NCBI GenBank assembly: GCA_021773655.1
Contig: JAJFJX010000318.1
Coordinates: 1-11,661 of the forward strand
Source of the DNA: Panacagrimonas sp.
GTDB lineage: Bacteria > Pseudomonadota > Gammaproteobacteria > Nevskiales > Nevskiaceae
Length of the DNA stretch: 11,661 bases
Reading direction: 5' to 3'
Part shown: piece by piece, positions 8,397 to 11,661 of the stretch
How positions within the stretch are numbered: the stretch's first letter is position 1
How the letters are laid out: each line of letters starts with the position of its first letter
The notes under the pieces: generated by a model
Database searches by the model: none
What the model saw: only the letters and a program-made list of their open reading frames with translations
Told to the model about the DNA's origin: nothing
Program-made: the position numbers and the translations under genes

Positions 8397-8609
8397 TCAA
8401 AGTGGCTTGATCTGAGTGGCCTGCATTCCTTTCTGGCCTCGCTGAGCGATGTACTGCACGCGCTGGCCTTCTTTGAGGGTCTTGAATCCGGTGCCCTGGA
8501 TTTCCTTGAAATGGGCGAAGAGGTCCTCACCACCACCTTCCGGCGTGATAAAGCCGAAACCCTTGGCGTCATTGAACCACTTGACCACACCGGTCGATAC
8601 ATTCGACAT
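8397..8609 (-). CDS. Cold-shock domain protein (CspA family)
   Basis: A 70-residue single-domain OB-fold protein that binds single-stranded RNA/DNA and melts mRNA structure. RNP1 is KGFGFI (16-21) and RNP2 is LFAHF (30-34). The opening STGVVKWFNDAKGFGFITPE and the ending (KGMQATQIKPL) are typical of the short proteobacterial Csp proteins. The start at 8609 is fixed by AGAGGA eight bases upstream and by the family's N-terminus; the longer frame back to 8735 is untranslated leader. A good intrinsic terminator follows, and a desaturase gene lies next on the same strand. Whether this copy is cold-induced or constitutive cannot be told; the short leader implied by the predicted promoter argues against a long cspA-type thermosensor. 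Confidence 0.96.
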   Translation of the reverse strand: MSNVSTGVVKWFNDAKGFGFITPEGGGEDLFAHFKEIQGTGFKTLKEGQRVQYIAQRGQKGMQATQIKPL

Positions 8610-8646
8610 GTAACGTTCCTCTGACGGTTGATGAATGCGGGCCCGG

Positions 8647-8675
8647 AATAGAGTCCGCAGGCTGCAAGCGTCCAA
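8647..8675 (-). promoter_or_regulatory. Possible sigma-70 promoter of the cold-shock gene
   Basis: On the minus strand TTGGAC (8675-8670) and TCTATT (8652-8647) are separated by 17 bases. The expected start point near 8640 gives a leader of about 30 bases containing the AGAGGA ribosome site. The matches to consensus are only moderate. Confidence 0.35.
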
Positions 8676-8684
8676 GAAACGTTG

Positions 8685-8706
8685 CCGGGGAGCTTGTCGT
8701 CCCCGG
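8685..8706. repeat. 7-bp inverted repeat upstream of csp promoter
   Basis: CCGGGGA (8685-8691) and TCCCCGG (8700-8706) flank an 8-base loop. It lies just upstream of the putative csp -35 element and could be an operator or a leftover terminator without a U-run. Confidence 0.5.
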
Positions 8707-8997
8707 ACACATGTTGCGGGGGCACAGGGAACCACTGGCGAAACACTACTTGAAACGGCTGCACAACCGACGTTAGCCGACCTTCGTTCGTTTGTCTAAC
8801 GCCCCGTCCGAGGCCCCCGGGCCGGTCTACTGAGAGAATGTTGCAGCCCGTCACTGATGGTCCTGACCTGCTCGCAAGCCGATGTTCCGGATCGACATTC
8901 AACTCCGTTTGCGGGCGGTTGCAGTGGTCGCGCAGACACCCTTGCGGCGGGTCGATGCCACGAGGCCTGAAGAATGACCGGGGCGCGTCATTGAACA

Positions 8998-9274
8998 GAT
9001 CCGGAAACCGGACCGGAGTATCTGCAAGGATTCCACGGCGAGCGCCACGGCCTGATCGCCCCCCATCCCGACCTAGCCCGACCGGCAGGACCGCAACACG
9101 GTGGACGAGCACATGCTCGAAACCGATGAAAGCCTGGCCTTGACCGACACCAACGCGCCCGGCGATTTCATCGGCGCCCCCGAGGGCACGCGCAGGCGCG
9201 TGGCACCGACCGGCGACCCGGTCGTGGGCGGCGGAAACGCACTGATGGGAATCCCACTGATGGGAATCCCTTAG
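8998..9274 (+). pseudogene. Probable frameshifted remnant of a small hydrophilic protein
   Basis: From 8998 one frame reads DPETGPEYLQGFHGERHGLI and on to about 9075. The coding look then moves to the next frame, which from 9077 to TAG at 9272-9274 gives TVDEHMLETDESLALTD and then an Asp/Gly/Pro-rich tail ending in a doubled LMGIP. Both pieces have about 80-85% G/C at third positions, like host genes, whereas the other frames do not. The join needs a +1 shift near 9076, and no start codon with ribosome site precedes the first piece. I do not recognise the protein. The second half alone, from GTG 9101, could be a 57-residue gene, but its ribosome site (AGGA) is poorly spaced. Confidence 0.33.
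9241..9270. repeat. Perfect 15-bp tandem duplication (ACTGATGGGAATCCC x2)
   Basis: Copies at 9241-9255 and 9256-9270 are identical and adjacent. Being 15 bp, the duplication preserves frame and doubles LMGIP at the end of the putative coding remnant. It is probably a recent slippage event. Confidence 0.95.
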
Positions 9275-9546
9275 TTGATTTCCGGACCTGCCCTGTCCTG
9301 CCCAGGCCATTCGGCTTCGAAAATGGAGGTGGCCCGCAGCCGGATCGACTTCCCTTGGCTGCAGTTGCACTGGCCATGGACACAGAACACATGCGAACAC
9401 ATGGCGGCCAGTTGCCATGCGTGACGAAACCGGAACGGGTGCCGCAGCGCGGGCGCGCAGGCCCGGGGCGGTTGATCGAGACACGATCAGGACCGCGGAT
9501 CAAGGCATGCTGCCGAGCGCGATGCTGGGTAGATGCCTGGAAAATC

Positions 9547-9621
9547 TGGTGGATGGTACAGGGATCGAACCTGTGGCCCCCGCCGTGTGAAGGCGATGCT
9601 CTACCGCTGAGCTAACCATCC
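9547..9621 (-). tRNA. tRNA-Val, anticodon CAC (reads GUG)
   Basis: A 75-nt cloverleaf with encoded CCA on the minus strand. The acceptor GGATGGT (9621-9615) pairs fully with ACCATCC (9557-9551). The D-arm is GCTC/GAGC. The anticodon stem TCGCC/GGCGG encloses TTCACAC, giving CAC at 34-36. The T-loop is TTCGATC, the discriminator A, and the terminal CCA lies at 9549-9547. A strong sigma-70-like promoter lies just upstream (9633-9661). Confidence 0.97.
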
Positions 9622-9632
9622 GTGGGGGCGGA

Positions 9633-9661
9633 ATAGTAGTGAGCCCCCCGGTTAGCGTCAA
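9633..9661 (-). promoter_or_regulatory. Sigma-70-type promoter of tRNA-Val
   Basis: On the minus strand TTGACG (9661-9656) and TACTAT (9638-9633) are separated by exactly 17 bases. The bases between the -10 and the mature 5' end at 9621 are almost all C and G (TCCGCCCCCAC), the G/C-rich discriminator typical of tRNA and rRNA promoters under stringent (ppGpp) control. Confidence 0.75.
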
Positions 9662-9697
9662 TGCGCTTGCGCAGGCAAGTGCGACCAGTGCAGTCGT

Positions 9698-10156
9698 TCA
9701 GTCGCTGGTGGGTTGCGGTGGGCGGCGGCCGAACATGCTCAGGGCTTCCATCGTCACCACGCATTCACCGTTCTGGTTCCAGGCCTCGTACTGACACCGC
9801 ACCACGCCACGATCCGGGCGCGAACGCGAAGGGGTGGTCTGGATCACCTTCATCTGCGTGCGCAGCACGTCGCCGGGGCGCACCGGTACGCGCCAGCGGA
9901 TCTCGTCGACACCGGGAGAGCCGTGGCAAGCCGACTTCAATAGCAGGTTGTCGACCATCTGGCGCATCAGCATGGCGCAGGTGTGCCAGCCGCTGGCGAC
10001 GATGCCGCCGAAATGCGATGCCGCCGCCGCCTGCGCATCGACATGGAATGGCTGCGGATCGAACTGGCGGGCGAACGCCACAATCTGGTCCTCGCTCAGG
10101 CTGCAGGTGCCCAGGTCCAGGATCTGGCCTTCGGAGAAATCTTCGAAATAGAGCAT
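9698..10156 (-). CDS. MaoC-like hot-dog-fold enoyl-CoA hydratase/dehydratase
   Basis: A 152-residue single hot-dog domain protein. The hydratase-2 motif appears as FDPQPFHVD (32-40): Asp33 and His38 take the places of the catalytic Asp and His that add water to 2-trans-enoyl-CoA to give the R-3-hydroxyacyl-CoA. The GGIVASGWHT segment (50-59) and VPVRPGDVL (90-98) are also characteristic of MaoC proteins. Family members feed fatty-acid oxidation intermediates to other pathways, or act on other acyl-CoAs; the true substrate cannot be read from the sequence. The gene starts 16 bases after tadA ends, so it is probably co-transcribed and translated by coupling; its own ribosome site is poor. Confidence 0.88.
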   Translation of the reverse strand: MLYFEDFSEGQILDLGTCSLSEDQIVAFARQFDPQPFHVDAQAAAASHFGGIVASGWHTCAMLMRQMVDNLLLKSACHGSPGVDEIRWRVPVRPGDVLRTQMKVIQTTPSRSRPDRGVVRCQYEAWNQNGECVVTMEALSMFGRRPPQPTSD

Positions 10157-10172
10157 CGATGGTCAGTCCGGG

Positions 10173-10685
10173 TCATGAAGGCAGCACGTCGAAACGCGCG
10201 TCAGGTCGCGCAGGCCGGCGTCGCTGACGAAAGAAGTTGCGCAGCAGGTCCGCGCACATGCTCTGGCACACCCCGCCGGTCCAGGCCACGACGTGGTTGA
10301 GTTGCGGATGCGCGATCAGGTCGTAGACCGAGCACACGGCGCCGGCCTTGGGGTCCACCGCGCCGAACACCAGCCGCTCGACCCGGGCGTGGATGATGGC
10401 ACCGACACACATCGCGCAGGGCTCGAGTGTCACGTACAGGGTGGTGCCGGGAAGCCGGTAGTTGTGACGCTGGAGCGCGGCCTGGCGCAGGGCGATCACC
10501 TCGGCGTGGGCGCTCGGATCATGCGTGCCGATGGGCCGATTCCAGCCCGCGCCGATGACCTGGTGTTGCGCCACCACCAACGCGCCGACCGGCACTTCCC
10601 CCTGTTCGGCAGCCTGCGCCGCCAGGTCCAGCGCACGGCGCATGAAAGCCTCGTCCTGCTCTTGCACCGGTCCCGCCGGATTCAT
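10173..10685 (-). CDS. tadA: tRNA-specific adenosine deaminase TadA
   Basis: This zinc hydrolase converts adenosine to inosine at wobble position 34 of tRNA-Arg(ACG), an essential step in decoding CGN codons. The 170-residue protein shows the cytidine/deoxycytidylate deaminase signature: HAE (His60, Glu62) and PCAMC (Cys90, Cys93), giving the three zinc ligands and the proton-shuttling glutamate. EVPVGALVV (30-38), the DPSAHAEV stretch and the VFGAVDPKAGA segment are typical of TadA. The start at 10685 overlaps the stop of the upstream UPF0016 gene as ATGA, indicating translational coupling; a longer frame back to 10850 only reads through that gene out of frame. The tRNA-Arg in this window has a UCU anticodon and is not its substrate. 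Confidence 0.95.
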   Translation of the reverse strand: MNPAGPVQEQDEAFMRRALDLAAQAAEQGEVPVGALVVAQHQVIGAGWNRPIGTHDPSAHAEVIALRQAALQRHNYRLPGTTLYVTLEPCAMCVGAIIHARVERLVFGAVDPKAGAVCSVYDLIAHPQLNHVVAWTGGVCQSMCADLLRNFFRQRRRPARPDARFDVLPS

Positions 10686-10960
10686 GCGAGCCCGAGGCGC
10701 AGGGTCCAGGCGCCGATCAGAATGAAGCCAATTCCGGCCACCACCTGCAGGTGTCGCGGATCGACATGCCGGGCCACCAGCGTGCCGGCCAGCACGCCGA
10801 TGCCAGCGGCAACCACCAGGGCGCTGGCCGAGGCGGCGAACACCGTCCACTTGCTGGTCGGTTTGTCGGCCGTGAACAAGACCGTGGCGAGCTGGGTCTT
10901 GTCACCCAGTTCGGCAAGAAACACGGTGGCGAACACGGTGAGGAACAGTTTTGGGTCCAT
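10682..10960 (-). CDS. UPF0016/TMEM165-GDT1 family cation transporter, single-repeat form
   Basis: A 92-residue membrane protein with three hydrophobic helices (about 4-25, 38-60 and 71-91). The ELGDKTQLATV motif (17-27) is the family signature; its acidic residues bind the transported ion. Two-repeat members in bacteria and eukaryotes export or move Mn2+ and Ca2+. This protein has just one repeat, half the usual size of about 190 residues, so two copies probably assemble as a dimer. Start at 10960; the ribosome site is weak. It follows guaA after 73 bases and overlaps tadA by ATGA. Manganese export is inferred from family knowledge; nothing here, such as a yybP-ykoY riboswitch, shows manganese control. 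Confidence 0.88.
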   Translation of the reverse strand: MDPKLFLTVFATVFLAELGDKTQLATVLFTADKPTSKWTVFAASASALVVAAGIGVLAGTLVARHVDPRHLQVVAGIGFILIGAWTLRLGLA

Positions 10961-11033
10961 GTCCGGAATCAGGTCAAGGGCGCCGGCTTACGGCCGGTTA
11001 CACAGGTGGCTTCCGCAGGCGGCATGTCGATGG

Positions 11034-11661
11034 CTATTCCCATTCGATGGTCGCCGGTGGCTTGCCGGAGACGTCATAGACCACGCGCGACACGCCGGAA
11101 ATCTCGTTGCAGATGCGCCGCGAGACCCGGTCCAGCAATTCGTAGGGCAAATGTGCCCAGCGTGCGGTCATGAAATCCACGGTCTGCACCGCGCGCAGGG
11201 CAATCACCGGCTCGTAGCGACGGCCGTCCCCGGTCACCCCGACGCTACGGACCGGCAGGAAGACCGCAAAGGCCTGTGAGGTCTGCTCGTACCAGCCGGC
11301 GCGGCGTAACTCATCGATGAAGATGTCGTCGGCCAGCCGCAGGGTGTCGGCGGCGTGCCGGGTGACTTCGCCGAGGATGCGCACGCCCAGCCCCGGGCCC
11401 GGAAACGGATGGCGCATCACCATTTCCCGCGGCAGACCGAGCTCCAGGCCAATGGCACGAACTTCGTCCTTGAACAGCTCGCGCAGGGGTTCGACCAGCT
11501 TGAGCTTCATCGCCTTGGGCAGGCCGCCGACGTTGTGATGGCTCTTGATCACGTGGGCCTTGCCGCTGCGGGCGCCGGCGGATTCGATCACGTCCGGATA
11601 GATCGTGCCCTGAGCCAGGAACTGCACGTCCGGGATGGAGCTGGCCTGCTCCATCCCGGAC
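11034..11661 (-). CDS. guaA: GMP synthase (glutamine-hydrolysing), C-terminal part
   Basis: About 208 residues of the C-terminal half are in the window; the N-terminal glutaminase domain and the start lie beyond the right edge. The enzyme aminates XMP to GMP using glutamine and ATP in the cytosol. Visible family segments are LAQGTIYPDVIES, the lid loop KSHHNVGGLP, HPFPGPGLGVRILGE, FLPVRSVGVTGDGR and the invariant terminus SGKPPATIEWE, which covers the end of the ATP-pyrophosphatase domain and the dimerisation domain. The ATG at 11654 is internal (SGMEQAS), not a start. The gene ends with TAG at 11034-11036, 73 bases before the UPF0016 gene, in the same direction. Confidence 0.98.
   Translation of the reverse strand, partial: SGMEQASSIPDVQFLAQGTIYPDVIESAGARSGKAHVIKSHHNVGGLPKAMKLKLVEPLRELFKDEVRAIGLELGLPREMVMRHPFPGPGLGVRILGEVTRHAADTLRLADDIFIDELRRAGWYEQTSQAFAVFLPVRSVGVTGDGRRYEPVIALRAVQTVDFMTARWAHLPYELLDRVSRRICNEISGVSRVVYDVSGKPPATIEWE

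Larger units (their letters stand above)
8610..9546. other. Long intergenic stretch between csp and tRNA-Val
   Basis: About 940 bases. It contains the likely csp promoter (8647-8675), a 7-bp inverted repeat (8685-8706), and a probable coding remnant (8998-9274) ending in a 15-bp tandem duplication. The long minus-strand frame running through it and on into the desaturase gene is out of frame with both neighbours and matches nothing. From 9275 to 9546 I see nothing recognisable. Confidence 0.5.

Noticed and set aside
8766..8796. attC-like pair GTTAGCC...GTCTAAC upstream of csp
   Set aside because: The core-site order and spacing do not form an attC, GTTAGCC does not fit GTTRRRY, and there is no integrase or cassette gene.
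8168..9484. 438-residue minus-strand frame
   Set aside because: It crosses the csp gene and the start of the desaturase out of frame, and has low-complexity Arg/Pro/Ser composition with no family resemblance.

Overview
The window is GC-rich chromosomal DNA with strong G/C bias at third codon positions. It most likely comes from a gammaproteobacterium of the Xanthomonadales type. This rests on the gene repertoire, the wording of the partial phosphofructokinase N-terminus, the DUF4212/VC_2705 symporter pair and a GGGTCGC-type intergenic heptamer repeat. The taxonomic call is inference; no rRNA gene is present.

Left third (1-4601). The first 19 codons of a 6-phosphofructokinase gene run off the left edge on the minus strand. 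A 32-residue Lys-rich protein lies on the plus strand. Then, all on the minus strand, comes an acetate module in transcription order: a DUF4212 small membrane subunit (4601-4317), a VC_2705-type sodium:solute symporter (4292-2604) and acetyl-CoA synthetase acs (2423-465). Together they import acetate or a related carboxylate and activate it to acetyl-CoA. A long perfect hairpin sits between acs and the convergent small gene.

Middle (4602-7131). This stretch is gene-poor: a tRNA-Arg(UCU), short tandem repeats (7-, 11- and 5-mers), a 34-nt sequence resembling a decayed group II intron domain V, one well-supported small Cys-containing protein of unknown function (6617-6324), a weak 64-residue ORF, and a coding relic with a Walker A-like GTGKT. 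It looks like accessory DNA scarred by past insertions.

Right-middle (7132-9546). A cold-shock protein gene (8609-8397) is followed on the same strand by an acyl-CoA/lipid delta-9-type desaturase (8286-7132), with a strong intrinsic terminator between them. Upstream of the csp gene is a roughly 940-bp stretch with a probable frameshifted coding remnant ending in a 15-bp tandem duplication.

Right end (9547-11661). This part is housekeeping, all on the minus strand: guaA (3' part), a single-repeat UPF0016/GDT1 membrane protein, tadA (ATGA overlap with the former), a MaoC-like hydratase, and a tRNA-Val(CAC) with its own sigma-70-like promoter.

I found no convincing new multi-gene system. The best leads are the domain V-like relic, the Walker-motif relic and the unknown Cys-rich small protein between them.
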